A DNA stretch of 46,694 nucleotides from Chloroflexota bacterium. GTDB taxonomy: Bacteria; Chloroflexota; Dehalococcoidia; UBA2979. Below are positions 16,148-24,903 of this stretch, piece by piece (position 1 is the first letter of the stretch; the number at the start of each line of letters is the position of its first letter). Below the pieces are notes generated by a model that saw only the letters and a list, made by a program, of their open reading frames with translations, had not been told where the DNA came from and did no database searches. The stretch is from positions 153,977-200,670 of the forward strand of contig CANKAU010000001.1 in the NCBI GenBank assembly GCA_947479915.1, read 5' to 3'. Made by a program: the position numbers and the translations under genes.

Positions 16148-17338
16148 ATGACCTACCGACCGCCTCGCATGTCCTTCGGCGTCTTTCTCGCGCCGTTCCA
16201 TCCCACCGGCGACAACCCGACGCTCGCGATTGAGCGCGACCTGCAATTGCTCGAGCACCTGGACGCGCTGGGCTTCGAGGAGGCCTGGATCGGTGAGCAC
16301 CACAGCGCGGGCTGGGAGATCATCGCCGACCCCACGCTGATCATTGCCGCCGCCGCGCAGCGCACGAAGCGCATCCGCCTCGGCACCGGCGTCCTGAGCC
16401 TGCCGTACCACCATCCCCTGATGGTCGCCGACCGCATGGTGCAGCTCGACCACATGACGCGCGGCCGAGCGATGCTCGGCGTGGGGCCGGGCGCGCTGGC
16501 CTCGGACGCCTACATGCTCGGCATCGACCCCGTGACGCAACGTGGCCGCATGGCCGAGGCGCTCGAGGCGATCATCGCGCTACTGCGCGCTGAGGCGCCG
16601 GTCACGATGAAGACCGACTGGTTCGAGCTGAACGAGGCGCGCCTCCAGCTCGCCTCGTACACGCACCCGCACCTCCCGGTGTCCGTCGCGCACACCTTCT
16701 CGCCGGCCGGACCGGTGGCTGCGGGGCAGTTCGGCATCGGGATGCTCTCGGTCGCCTCGTTCGCCGCGGGCGGGCTCGTCGCGCTGCCCGAGGCATGGGC
16801 GTGGGCCGAGGAGGCCGCCGCGAAGCACGGCCAGACCGTCGACCGCAAGGACTGGCGCGTGGTCATCCCGTTCCACCTCGCGCCCACGCGCGAGCAGGCG
16901 ATGGACGAGGTGCGTGCCGGCGTACTCGCCCACAACGTCGACTACTTCACGAAGACCCTCGGACGGCCCACGGCGCCGGGTGAGGACGAGGTGGAGGCGA
17001 TGGTCGCCCGCGGCGGCGCGATCATCGGTACTCCGCAGGACGCCGTCGAGGCGATCGAGCGGATCATCGAGATCTCGGGGGGCTTCGGCGGCTTCCTCGG
17101 CCTCGCGCACGAGTGGGCTCCGCGCGAGGCGACCTGGCGATCGTTCGAGATGTGGGCGCGCTACGTCGCACCGCACTTCCAGGGCCAAATCGCCCCGATC
17201 GAGGCCAGCCGCGACTGGGTCGCGCAGGCCGGCGACCAGCTCGGCGCCCGCGGTGCGGCGACCCGCAAGGCGTTCGAGGACGCCGGGAAGGCGCTGCCGC
17301 AGGGCAAAGAGCACGAGATGGAGCGCGGCCGCACCTAG
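16148..17338 (+). CDS. LLM-class flavin-dependent oxidoreductase (luciferase-like monooxygenase)
   Basis: FMN- or F420-dependent TIM-barrel oxidoreductase of 396 residues. Typical features are MSFGVFLAPFHPTGDN at the N-terminus, LGFEEAWIGEHHSAGWEI (the conserved EHH), IRLGTGVLSLPYHHPLMVAD and GVGPGALASDAYMLG. The length and the EHH with PFHP near the start recall limonene 1,2-monooxygenase-like members. Such enzymes need a flavin reductase partner; none is adjacent. The last ~50 residues are hydrophilic. It is the last plus-strand gene before a perfect 11-bp hairpin and the convergent cupin gene. Substrate cannot be stated. Confidence 0.88.
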   Translation: MTYRPPRMSFGVFLAPFHPTGDNPTLAIERDLQLLEHLDALGFEEAWIGEHHSAGWEIIADPTLIIAAAAQRTKRIRLGTGVLSLPYHHPLMVADRMVQLDHMTRGRAMLGVGPGALASDAYMLGIDPVTQRGRMAEALEAIIALLRAEAPVTMKTDWFELNEARLQLASYTHPHLPVSVAHTFSPAGPVAAGQFGIGMLSVASFAAGGLVALPEAWAWAEEAAAKHGQTVDRKDWRVVIPFHLAPTREQAMDEVRAGVLAHNVDYFTKTLGRPTAPGEDEVEAMVARGGAIIGTPQDAVEAIERIIEISGGFGGFLGLAHEWAPREATWRSFEMWARYVAPHFQGQIAPIEASRDWVAQAGDQLGARGAATRKAFEDAGKALPQGKEHEMERGRT

Positions 17339-17370
17339 CCCGACGCCCCTCGAAGGCTCATCAACACGAA

Positions 17371-17395
17371 CGAGGCCCCGCGATGCGGGGCCTCG
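17371..17395. terminator. Bidirectional perfect hairpin
   Basis: Stem CGAGGCCCCGC / GCGGGGCCTCG (11 bp, no mismatch) with loop GAT, between the convergent LLM and cupin genes. No T-tract follows. Confidence 0.7.
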
Positions 17396-17417
17396 TCGCG
17401 TCGTGCGGGGCTCTGCG

Positions 17418-17897
17418 CTAGCCGACCGCGTCGAGGCGCGTGCCGCCGATCTCGACGGGCTTCGCGTCCATCAGCACGAAGGCGAGGACGCAGGTCTCCG
17501 TGCCGCGGTTGAGCCAGTTGTGCACGGTGCCCCGCTGCACGATGACGTCGCCCTGCTTGCAGTGGACGATCACGCCGTCGTCCAGCTCCATGTCGATCTC
17601 GCCCTGCAGCACCACGGAGTAGTCCAGCGAGTCCGTGCGATGCATGCGAGGTGCGTTGCCCGGCTCCAGTGCGAGCAGCCGGAAGACCGTGCCGCCGGGG
17701 AGCGTGGTCGCGACGCCCTCGCGCTTGCCTTCATCCTCGGAGCCGTCGTTGTTGTTCGGCCAGCCGAGGCTCGTCCAGATGAGCGCGGCGTCGGCGCCGG
17801 GCCGTCGAGGCTCACCGTTCACCACGTCGTCGATCATCGCGATCGCCTTGCCGTCCGCGTCGTGACCGGTGACGACCCGTCGTACCTGGAATGCCAT
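17418..17897 (-). CDS. Cupin-domain protein
   Basis: Small beta-barrel protein of 159 residues; start ATG 17897 with GAGGGAG six bases upstream. The open frame continues to 18422 but that extension lies inside the neighbouring reductase gene on the same strand and is not credible. Cupin motif 1 is seen as APRMHRTDSLDYSVVLQGEI and motif 2 as GDVIVQRGTVHNWLN, supplying His and Glu-like ligands. The protein resembles the cupins that accompany aromatic-ring or keto-acid metabolism, but it may equally be a sensory barrel; no helix-turn-helix is present. It follows the ketopantoate-reductase-like gene by 92 bases on the same strand. Confidence 0.85.
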   Translation of the reverse strand: MAFQVRRVVTGHDADGKAIAMIDDVVNGEPRRPGADAALIWTSLGWPNNNDGSEDEGKREGVATTLPGGTVFRLLALEPGNAPRMHRTDSLDYSVVLQGEIDMELDDGVIVHCKQGDVIVQRGTVHNWLNRGTETCVLAFVLMDAKPVEIGGTRLDAVG

Positions 17898-17989
17898 CTC
17901 GTGCTCCCTCGACCTGCGCGGCGATCGTGCCGACGACATGGCTGTACCAGCCCGCGCCGCGTCGCGTCTACCCGCCGCCCGCGGGCCGC

Positions 17990-18946
17990 CTACGTCGGCT
18001 CGCCGCGACGCTCGCGCGCCAGCCGATCGAGCGATTGCATCTGCGCCGTGATCAGCGCGAGGTACGGCGTGGCGACGCCGAGCGCCTGGGCGCGCCGCAG
18101 CGGCTCCACGAACATCGCGTCGACTTCCATCGGCAGCCCCTCGATGAAGTCGACCATGGTGCTCGGGCGATACGCGGCCATCACGTCGGTGCGGCCGATG
18201 AGGTCCGTCACGATCGCGCCCTCGTCGAGGCGATCGGCGAGGCCGTGGGCGGCGAGGTCGGCGTTGCCCGCCGCGACGACCTCGCGCATCACGGCGTGGG
18301 CCGCCTCGCGGAGGCCGGGCATCCCGAGCACACGGTCCGTGGTCACACCGCCTGCCGTGACGGTGAGCCCGTTGAACGGGATGTTCCACGCGAGCTTCAT
18401 CCAGCGCGCGGCGAGGAGGCACGAGGCACTCAGCGTCTTCACCTTCGCGCCGGCCCAGAGCGCCATGCCGGCCGCGATCTCGCTCGCGTCATCCTCGAAG
18501 TGCGCGATGGTCACCGGGCCGTAGTCGATGTGATGCACGGTGCCCGGCTCGCCGCGGTTGATGCAGGTGAAGGCGAGGCCCCCGAACACGCGCCGCGCCC
18601 CGAACCACTCAGCGAAGCGCTCCTCCAGCCCGAGGCCGTTCATGATCAGCAGGATGCGCGTGGTGTCGCCTACGCACGGTGCCACCAACGCACGGGTCTC
18701 CTCGATCGCCGTCGCCTTCAGCGCGCAGATCACCCAGTCGACCGGGCCGATCTCCTCGCTGCTCCGCGCGATGTGCGGGTGCGGGAGGACGAGGTCGCCG
18801 TCGACGCTCTCGATGCGGAGTCCGCCCGCGGCGACGGCGTCGTAGTCGCGCCGCATGAGGAAGTGCACCTCGTGCCCCGCCTCGGCGAGCCGCGCGCCGT
18901 AGTAGCAGCCGACCGCACCGGCGCCGATCACCGCGACTCGACTCAT
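17990..18946 (-). CDS. Ketopantoate reductase family (2-dehydropantoate 2-reductase)
   Basis: NADPH-dependent reductase of 318 residues. GAGAVG at 8-13 is the dinucleotide site. Lys77 in ALKATAIEET, Lys184 in WMKLAWNIPFNGLT and Asn188/Asn192 there correspond to the catalytic and substrate residues of PanE. PSTMVDFIEGLPMEVD is the late conserved stretch. GAGGAG lies five bases before the ATG and a TAGAAT -10 is 46-51 bases upstream. Many genomes hold several ApbA/PanE paralogues with other keto-acid substrates, so pantothenate synthesis is likely but not certain, and no panB or panC is in the window. Confidence 0.87.
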   Translation of the reverse strand: MSRVAVIGAGAVGCYYGARLAEAGHEVHFLMRRDYDAVAAGGLRIESVDGDLVLPHPHIARSSEEIGPVDWVICALKATAIEETRALVAPCVGDTTRILLIMNGLGLEERFAEWFGARRVFGGLAFTCINRGEPGTVHHIDYGPVTIAHFEDDASEIAAGMALWAGAKVKTLSASCLLAARWMKLAWNIPFNGLTVTAGGVTTDRVLGMPGLREAAHAVMREVVAAGNADLAAHGLADRLDEGAIVTDLIGRTDVMAAYRPSTMVDFIEGLPMEVDAMFVEPLRRAQALGVATPYLALITAQMQSLDRLARERRGEPT

Positions 18947-18991
18947 CGTGACTCCTCGTGCGGCCCGGGCGCGCCTTCGTTGCGAATGTCG

Positions 18992-18997
18992 ATTCTA
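18992..18997 (-). promoter_or_regulatory. -10 element TAGAAT for the ketopantoate reductase gene
   Basis: CCGGTAGAATCGA on the minus strand, 46 bases before the ATG at 18946, matches TATAAT at 5 of 6. No good -35 was found. Confidence 0.45.
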
Positions 18998-19075
18998 CCG
19001 GGCGAGCCACGCAGCGGAGGACACCGGGCGGCAGCCTCGCATGCGGGCGTCCTGTTCGCGCCCGGTCACTTCCTG

Positions 19076-19081
19076 TACGCT
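19076..19081 (+). promoter_or_regulatory. Candidate -10 hexamer TACGCT before CNNM genes
   Basis: CTGTACGCTCAAA lies 49 bases before the GTG at 19131 in the divergent region shared with the reductase gene. A repeat of the hexamer seen before other genes. Confidence 0.35.
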
Positions 19082-19130
19082 CAAACGACATGACCGCCCA
19101 GAGCGCCGACGCCAGCCCCGGCAGCCATAG

Positions 19131-20459
19131 GTGCGCACCGCGATGATCACGGTGCTCGCCGTCATCGCGGTGCTCCTTGTCCTCAACTCGCTGTACGTCG
19201 CTGCGGAGTTCGCCGGCGTGTCCGCGCGCCGTACGCGCATCCGCCAGTGGGCGGAGGACGGCAGCAGCGCCGCGCGCTGGGTGCTCCGCGTCGTCGAGTC
19301 TCCCGCCGACCTCGATCGCTACATCGCGGGCTGCCAGGTCGGCATCACCCTGTCGAGCCTCGTGCTGGGCGCGTACGGGCAGGCGCAGCTGACGCCGGCG
19401 CTCGTCGCCGCGCTGCGCGCGGCCGGCGTCGAGGGCGGCACCGTCATCGGGATCGCGGCGACCGCAACGCTGCTCGTCCTCACCTCGACACAGATGGTGG
19501 TCGGCGAGCTCGTGCCCAAGTCGCTCGCGCTCCAGTTCCCCACGCAGACCGTGGTCTACACCGCGATCCCCATGCGGATGTCGCTGTGGCTCTTCCGTCC
19601 GCTGATTGGGCTGCTGAACGGCAGCGGCACCGCGATCCTCCGCATCCTCGGCGCCCCCACGGTGGGGCACCGGCACATCCACTCGCCGCAGGAGATCTCG
19701 TTCCTCATCGCCGAGAGCCGCGACGGCGGTCTGCTCTCCGCCGACGAGCAGGACCGCTTCGACCGCGCGCTGCGCCTCAGCGTCCTGCCGGTGCGCCGCC
19801 TGATGGTGCCGCGCCAGGAGATCGTGGGGATCGAGGCGAGCGCGACGCTGCGCGAGGTGCAGGAGGCGCTGGTCGCCTCGAACTTCACGCGGCTGCCGGT
19901 GTTCGAGGGCAGCGCGGACCGCATCGTCGGCGTACTGCGCGCGAAGGAGGTCGCCAGCCGCATCGCCTCAGACCAGGGGGACATGCTGGCGCGCGCGGTG
20001 ATGCGCCCGATCGCGCACGTCCCGGAATCGATCCGCGCGGAGCGCCTCGTCGCCGAACTGCGGCGGCAACACTCCGAGCAGGCCGTCGTCGTCGACGAGC
20101 ACGGCGGCGTCTCCGGTCTCGTCACGCTCGAGGATCTCCTCGTCGAAGTCCTCGGCGTGCCTGATGAGGCGCATCCCGGCGAGGTCGCCCCTGAGCGGCT
20201 GGAGGACGGGCGCGTGCGCCTGCCCGGCCGGATGCGCGTGGACGAGGCGCACGAGTGGCTGGGCGTGCTTTGGGACGGCGAGAGCGACACGCTGGGAGGC
20301 ATCGTCGCGGAGCACCTCGGCCACATCGCCGTGCCCGGCGACCGCGCGACCATCGACGGCGTCGAGGTCGAGGTCGAGAGCGTCGAGCACCTCACCGTGC
20401 ACACGCTCCTTGCCACGCCCGCGTCGTCCGCTGTGCTGAACGAGGCCGACCGTGGATAG
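19131..20459 (+). CDS. CNNM-domain/CBS/CorC-type transporter protein (hemolysin family), copy 1
   Basis: Membrane protein of the HlyC/CorC (CNNM/CorC) family, linked to Mg2+ or Co2+ handling. It has 442 residues: a DUF21/CNNM membrane domain (about 1-190, starting ITVLAVIAVLLVLNSLYVAA and including GELVPKSLALQFP), a CBS pair (about 205-330, with VMRPIAHVPESIRAE and VVVDEHGGVSGLVTLEDLL) and a C-terminal transporter-associated domain (about 350-430). The start is GTG 19131 or ATG 19143; neither has a strong ribosome site. Its stop overlaps the start of the next paralogue by eight bases, so both are coupled and may form a hetero-oligomer. Confidence 0.9.
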   Translation: MRTAMITVLAVIAVLLVLNSLYVAAEFAGVSARRTRIRQWAEDGSSAARWVLRVVESPADLDRYIAGCQVGITLSSLVLGAYGQAQLTPALVAALRAAGVEGGTVIGIAATATLLVLTSTQMVVGELVPKSLALQFPTQTVVYTAIPMRMSLWLFRPLIGLLNGSGTAILRILGAPTVGHRHIHSPQEISFLIAESRDGGLLSADEQDRFDRALRLSVLPVRRLMVPRQEIVGIEASATLREVQEALVASNFTRLPVFEGSADRIVGVLRAKEVASRIASDQGDMLARAVMRPIAHVPESIRAERLVAELRRQHSEQAVVVDEHGGVSGLVTLEDLLVEVLGVPDEAHPGEVAPERLEDGRVRLPGRMRVDEAHEWLGVLWDGESDTLGGIVAEHLGHIAVPGDRATIDGVEVEVESVEHLTVHTLLATPASSAVLNEADRG

Positions 20460-21777
20460 CCTCATCCCTGCCGCCATCGTGATCACGCTGGTGCTGCTGA
20501 ACGCGCTGTTTGTTGCGGCCGAGTTCGCGATCGTCGGCGCGCCGCGCGCATCCCTCGAACGCCGCGCCGCAGGGGGGCATCGGGGTGCGGCAGTCGTCGC
20601 GAACATCCTGCGCGAGCCGCGCCATCAGGACCGCTACATCGCCACGGCACAACTCGGGGTGACCTTCGCATCTCTGGGCCTTGGCATGTACGGCGAGCAC
20701 GCGCTGGCCGAGTGGGTCGAGGGCGAACTGCACGCATTCGCTGCGCTCCCGGCGTGGCTGGCCGCGCATACGATCGCCTCGCTCCTCGCGGTCGCCGTGC
20801 TGACGTACCTCCACATCGTGATCGGCGAGATGGTGCCGAAGTCGCTCGCGCTCCAGCACGCCGAAGGCACCGCGCTGCGCGTGACGCCGCCCATGCTCTG
20901 GACGCAGCGCATCTTCTTCCCGCTGGTCGTCGGCCTGAACGCGATGGGCAACGCGGTGCTGCGCGTGCTGGGGATCGATCGGTCGCAGGGCAGTCAGGAG
21001 CGCTACTACAGCGCGGAGGAGCTCGAGTTTGTCGTCGAGGAGAGCCTGCAGGGCGGCATGATCAACCGTGGCTCGGGCCGGGTCCTCCGCGAGCTCTTCG
21101 ACCTCGGCGCGCTGACTGCTGAAGACGTGATGGTCCCGCGCGTCCAGGTGGACGGCGTTCGGCTGGACGCCACGCACGAGGAGATCGCGGCGCTGCTCCG
21201 CGCGACTCCGCACACCCGCTACCCGGTCTACCGCGAGGATCTCGACGACATCGTGGGCGTAGTGCACGTGCGCGACCTCGCAGCGCTCGTGCTCGCGCAG
21301 ACGCCGCTGCGCGGGCGCATGGTGCACACCGCGCCGTTCGTGCCGTCCTCGACGGCGCTGGAGTCCGTGGTGAAGCGGATGCGTGACCAGCAGGTGCAGT
21401 TCGCCGTGGTGCTGGACGAGCACGGTGGCACCGCCGGCATCATCACTCCCGACGACGTCAGCACCGAAGTGCTCGGCCGCGTGGACGAGTCCGGATCACG
21501 CAGCGAACTGTTCGAGGACGCCGGCGGACGGCTGCATGTCGCGGGCACGGTGCGCCTCGACGAGCTCGGGGAGCGACTGCAGCGCGCCGTGGAGCATGCG
21601 GACGTGGAGACGGTGAGCGGCCTCGTGCTCGCGCTCCTCGAGCGTCCGCCACGCGTCGGCGACGTGGTGACGTTCGAGGGCATCAGCCTGCGCGTCGCGC
21701 GCGTCGATGGACGCGGCGTGGCCGAGGCGATCGTGATCGCGGCCCCGGCACCCGGTGAGGACGAGGAAGCGGACTAG
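20452..21777 (+). CDS. CNNM-domain/CBS/CorC-type transporter protein (hemolysin family), copy 2
   Basis: Tandem paralogue of the preceding gene, 441 residues with the same plan: CNNM membrane domain with GEMVPKSLALQHAEGTAL, CBS pair with VMVPRVQVDGVRLDATH and VVLDEHGGTAGIITPDDV, and the CorC_HlyC C-terminal domain. The GTG start lies inside the end of copy 1 (eight-base overlap), implying translational coupling. The two copies are clearly diverged, so this is an old duplication also common in other bacteria. It ends seven bases from the convergent exported-protein gene, without a hairpin. Confidence 0.9.
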   Translation: MDSLIPAAIVITLVLLNALFVAAEFAIVGAPRASLERRAAGGHRGAAVVANILREPRHQDRYIATAQLGVTFASLGLGMYGEHALAEWVEGELHAFAALPAWLAAHTIASLLAVAVLTYLHIVIGEMVPKSLALQHAEGTALRVTPPMLWTQRIFFPLVVGLNAMGNAVLRVLGIDRSQGSQERYYSAEELEFVVEESLQGGMINRGSGRVLRELFDLGALTAEDVMVPRVQVDGVRLDATHEEIAALLRATPHTRYPVYREDLDDIVGVVHVRDLAALVLAQTPLRGRMVHTAPFVPSSTALESVVKRMRDQQVQFAVVLDEHGGTAGIITPDDVSTEVLGRVDESGSRSELFEDAGGRLHVAGTVRLDELGERLQRAVEHADVETVSGLVLALLERPPRVGDVVTFEGISLRVARVDGRGVAEAIVIAAPAPGEDEEAD

Positions 21778-21784
21778 CACGCGA

Positions 21785-22025
21785 CTAAGACGCGTTGCCG
21801 ATCAGCGTCACCGCGGTCGGCCCCGCGAAGCCCTGGAGCTTCGTGCGGAACGCGTCGAGGATGAACGACGGGCCACCGACGATCAGCAGCTGGAAGTCGG
21901 CGCGCGCGTCCTGCACCCACACGCCGGATGCCCTGGCGTCCGTCGCTGCCTCGATCATTTGATCCACGGTATTGCCGACGAAGACCGCTGCCGCCTGACC
22001 GCTGCTGCCGCCAAACACCGGCTTC
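21785..22025 (-). other. Shared C-terminal domain, copy A
   Basis: Encodes the last ~79 residues of the CHAP-like/SH3 protein: KPVFGG..., AAVFVGNTVDQMIEAA, ASGVWVQD, LLIVGGPSFILDAF, TAVTL. The same pattern ends two other exported proteins in this window (at 32191-32418 and 43062-43292). Confidence 0.85.
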
Positions 22026-22963
22026 GCGGCAAACGAGCCTCGGACGGGGGCGCTGACGACCACCGGAGCGGGGGCGAGGATCGGCGCCGCGACGGGGGCC
22101 GAGGGCGCCACGGCGGGCGCCGCGACGGGCGCGGAGGCGCTCGTGACGCCACCCGCAGGGCCCGCGCTCAGGTAGTCGGCCGCCGCCCATCCGGAGAGAC
22201 CGTTGTAGGACACCTGCACCCAGCGGTAGCCGTCAGCGGACGGGCCGCTCTGCGTCACGGTCGCCGGTGCGCCCGTCGGCATGCAGCCGAGGACGCCGCC
22301 GTTCAGGCCGGGCGCGCTGCGGACGCGGAGGCAGTCACCATCCGCGGCCACGATCACGCGCTGGCCGACGCTCGGCAGGGTACCGGTGGTCGCGAAGCTC
22401 GGTGCCGGGGGGATCACCGGCGTGACGACGCCCGGCGCACCCTCGATGCGGTACGCGCGCACCACGAGGCCGGGCGTACGCGTGGAGAGCTCGGTGGGGC
22501 TGTAGTTCTCGCGGATCCGCACCACGCCGTCGTAGTTGCTGTTCGCGTCGATGACCCGGAACTTCCCGTTCCCCATATTGTCCAGAACGATCGCGGTGTG
22601 CAGACCAACGTAGTCGGCGTTCCACGCGGTGTTCGCGGGGTTGGTGACCTGGATGATGTCGCCGTTGCGCGCGCTCACCAGCGGCACCTCGATGCCACCG
22701 GCCTGTAGATAGCCCTGGTGGTAGTCGTTGCCCATCACGCGACCGAGGGCGGTCTGCACCACCGCACGCACCCACGGAAAGCACTCGCCCTTCGTCTGGT
22801 TGAGCATCGTGAGGGCAGTGCGCGCGATCGCGCCGTAGTTCTGCGTGTTCACGGGCGCCGTCTGCGCATAGGCCTCGTCAGGTCGCAGCAGCATCAACGC
22901 GACTGCGCCCATGATCAGCGGCACGGCCAACAGCTGAAAGCGCCATCGCGTGAATCGCGTCAT
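21785..22963 (-). CDS. Exported CHAP-like/SH3 protein with shared C-terminal domain
   Basis: Secreted protein of 392 residues from the ATG at 22963; the frame upstream of that lacks a signal peptide and is low in G+C. Residues 1-32 form a signal peptide with an AYA-QT cleavage site. The next ~140 residues resemble a CHAP or NlpC-type amidase: a Cys in ECFPWVRAVVQTAL, a His in VGLHTAIVLDN and Asp/Asn in FRVIDANSNYDG. An SH3-like domain follows (QRVIVAADGDCLRVRSAPGL to SGWAAADYLSA). After an Ala/Pro/Val linker comes the C-terminal domain shared with two other proteins here. A peptidoglycan-directed role is likely, with the last domain possibly holding it on the surface; both are inference. A TACGCT hexamer lies 26 bases before the start. 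Confidence 0.8.
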   Translation of the reverse strand: MTRFTRWRFQLLAVPLIMGAVALMLLRPDEAYAQTAPVNTQNYGAIARTALTMLNQTKGECFPWVRAVVQTALGRVMGNDYHQGYLQAGGIEVPLVSARNGDIIQVTNPANTAWNADYVGLHTAIVLDNMGNGKFRVIDANSNYDGVVRIRENYSPTELSTRTPGLVVRAYRIEGAPGVVTPVIPPAPSFATTGTLPSVGQRVIVAADGDCLRVRSAPGLNGGVLGCMPTGAPATVTQSGPSADGYRWVQVSYNGLSGWAAADYLSAGPAGGVTSASAPVAAPAVAPSAPVAAPILAPAPVVVSAPVRGSFAAKPVFGGSSGQAAAVFVGNTVDQMIEAATDARASGVWVQDARADFQLLIVGGPSFILDAFRTKLQGFAGPTAVTLIGNAS

Positions 22964-23373
22964 ACGACCGTCCTCAAAGCACCACTCGAGCGTACTGGTA
23001 AGAACGCATGAACGCACCCGCGCGTTACCTCGTGTCGCCGATGACGCTATCGACGACACGAGGTGTGCCGCACGATCACTTCGACGCTGCGCAAGATCGT
23101 TCGCGATTAGTTAGCGCGTCGATCGAGGGGCAGGTGATCGTACACACATCACTCGCGACATCCGCCGTACGCGTGGTGCCTGATCCGGATCTCGCACAGT
23201 CGAAGTTCGTCGCAACGTCGATCGCGAGCGCGGATCGCATGGCTGATTTCAATCGCCATCGATCGATCGAAACCTCATCGACACAACGGGGCAGGGTCGC
23301 GCGCACGTCGTGTGTCGGTGCAGTCACGAGTGCGCAGCTGTGTTGAATAGGTAGACCGGAATAGATCGCGGGG
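22964..23373. other. Intergenic region, 410 bases
   Basis: Holds the promoter of the minus-strand exported-protein gene and the 3' flank of the MFS gene. It is less G+C-rich than its surroundings and contains 11 GATC sites between 23074 and 23367 (some of this reflects a GATC-rich genome). A plus-strand frame at 23008-23346 lacks a ribosome site and codon bias and is not called. No terminator hairpin or RNA gene was seen. Confidence 0.5.
22989..22994 (-). promoter_or_regulatory. Candidate -10 hexamer TACGCT
   Basis: On the minus strand CCAGTACGCTCGAG lies about 26 bases before the ATG at 22963. One of five occurrences of this hexamer before genes. Confidence 0.4.
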
Positions 23374-24645
23374 TCAGGCGGGGGTGCGGTCAGGGCGCGC
23401 GAGGTCATCGACGGCGACCTGGCCGAGCTCGGGGTCGAGCAACTCTCGGCGAAATGCCGGGATGAGTCCGACCACGACCGCGCAGGCGCATGCGCCACCG
23501 ACGACGGCGAAGACCGGGCCGAACGCCGAGGCCACCGCCCCCGCGAGCAGGAAGCCCAGGGGAGGGCCACCGCCGGCGAGCATGCTCCGGAACGCCTCCA
23601 CCCGGCCGCGGAGCGCGGAAGGTGAGGCCATGAGAATTGCCGTGTTCCGCGGCACGGTCTGGATTGAGTTCGTCGCCCCGAGCAGGACGCAGGCGACCTG
23701 CGCCAGCCAGTACCACGGCGAGAGGGGCAGCAGCGCCAGCGCGAAGCAGTAGCCGAGGATGCCGAAGACCGTATACAGGCCTTTGTACCGCATATTTCCG
23801 CGCGACATAATGAACATCGCGCCAAGGACGCTCCCGACGCCGGTGAGGGCGCTGAGCCAGCCCAGGCCGACCACGCCAACGCCCAGCCGGTCGGCGAAGA
23901 TCGGCAGCAGCACGCGGTATCCGCCGAACACCATCGCGCTGAGGTCCATCAGCAACAGCGACACGATCACCGGCGTTCGGCCGACGAACGCGAGTCCCTC
24001 GACGAAGCTCCGCCAGGGGCGCTCGGTCACGCGGGGCAGGGTGACGGACGTCTGGATACGCATCATCGCGATGGTGGCGATGAAGTAGATCGCCGCGTTC
24101 GCGCCGTAGCTCGTGTGGATGCTCAATGCCCCGGTGAGGATGCCCGCCAGCGCCGGCCCGACGATCTGCGAGGACTGCTGGATCGTCGAGTTGAGCGCGA
24201 GCGCGGTGACCAGCTTGTCGGAGGGGATGAACATCGGGATCAGCGCGGTGCGGCCGGGCTGCGTCAGCGCGGTGAGCGCGGCGTTGATCGTCGTCACCGC
24301 GTAGAGGTGCCAGAGCTGCACATGACCCGTGTAGGTCACGATCGCGAGCGCGAGGACGCAGAGGCCGTTACCCACCTGGCCGATCTGGATCATCCGCACC
24401 CGGTTCGCGCGGTCGGCGATCACGCCTCCGGCGAGCGACAGAATGATGTGCGGCACGACGCGCGCGAAGCCTGTGAGGCCCAGCTGCAGCGCGCTGCCGG
24501 TGAGCACATATATCTGGTAGATGATCACGAACTGGACCAGCTGCGCGCCGATCGACGTCAGCAGCAGCGAGAGCGCGAAGCGGCGGAAGTCGGGGTAGGC
24601 GAGGGCACCGAAGGCGTCCCCCAGTCCTGTCCTGCCTCGAGCCAT
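23374..24645 (-). CDS. MFS exporter (EntS-like, MFS_3 type)
   Basis: Twelve-helix exporter of 423 residues; the ATG at 24645 begins MARGRTGLGDAFGALAYPDF followed by RRFALSLLLTSIGAQLVQFV, the usual start of this subfamily (F-R-x-x-x-x-x-x-S in TM1). AGGVIADRANRVRMIQIGQV is the MFS loop 2-3 motif. TALTQPGRTALIPMFIPSDKL and RTPVIVSLLLMDLSAMVFGG are also subfamily-typical (enterobactin exporter EntS and macrolide-type exporters). The frame upstream of 24645 is not family-like. A TACAGT -10 lies about 45 bases upstream on the minus strand. It is divergent from the ABC importer operon. Substrate unknown. Confidence 0.87.
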   Translation of the reverse strand: MARGRTGLGDAFGALAYPDFRRFALSLLLTSIGAQLVQFVIIYQIYVLTGSALQLGLTGFARVVPHIILSLAGGVIADRANRVRMIQIGQVGNGLCVLALAIVTYTGHVQLWHLYAVTTINAALTALTQPGRTALIPMFIPSDKLVTALALNSTIQQSSQIVGPALAGILTGALSIHTSYGANAAIYFIATIAMMRIQTSVTLPRVTERPWRSFVEGLAFVGRTPVIVSLLLMDLSAMVFGGYRVLLPIFADRLGVGVVGLGWLSALTGVGSVLGAMFIMSRGNMRYKGLYTVFGILGYCFALALLPLSPWYWLAQVACVLLGATNSIQTVPRNTAILMASPSALRGRVEAFRSMLAGGGPPLGFLLAGAVASAFGPVFAVVGGACACAVVVGLIPAFRRELLDPELGQVAVDDLARPDRTPA

Positions 24646-24822
24646 GCGTGCGCTTCTTCCCGGCCGCGGCACCCGCGGCGAGGGCACACTGTAGGACCGC
24701 GATCGGCTGTGCGCTCGGCGGCGGTCGCCGCGCCAGCACGACCGTGATTACGTATCCCCTCGTACCGTCCGTATAAATGCAGCGAATCCAACGGGGCGCG
24801 GCTGACGTTCCATGGGCAGGGT

Positions 24823-24850
24823 TTGACCAAATTCGCACCCGCGTTCTAAT
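24823..24850 (+). promoter_or_regulatory. Strong sigma70-type promoter of the ABC importer operon
   Basis: TTGACC (24823-24828) and TCTAAT (24845-24850) with a 16-base spacer each match consensus at 5 of 6. They lie 53 bases before the ATG at 24904; GGAGGGGAAC supplies the ribosome site. This is the best promoter in the window. Confidence 0.7.
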
Positions 24851-24903
24851 GTCGGGCCCGCACGGCCAGCCCGTGCACTACGTACCGGAGGGGAACGTAA
24901 CCA

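Noticed and set aside
23008-23346. 112-codon plus-strand frame in the intergenic region
   Set aside because: No ribosome site, codon use unlike neighbours, no recognisable feature; it also overlaps the promoter of the exported-protein gene.
23074-23367. Cluster of 11 GATC sites as an origin-like or methylation-controlled region
   Set aside because: GATC is frequent in coding DNA of this window too (in GCGATC contexts), so the enrichment is modest, and no DnaA-box-like sequences or dam-linked genes are seen.
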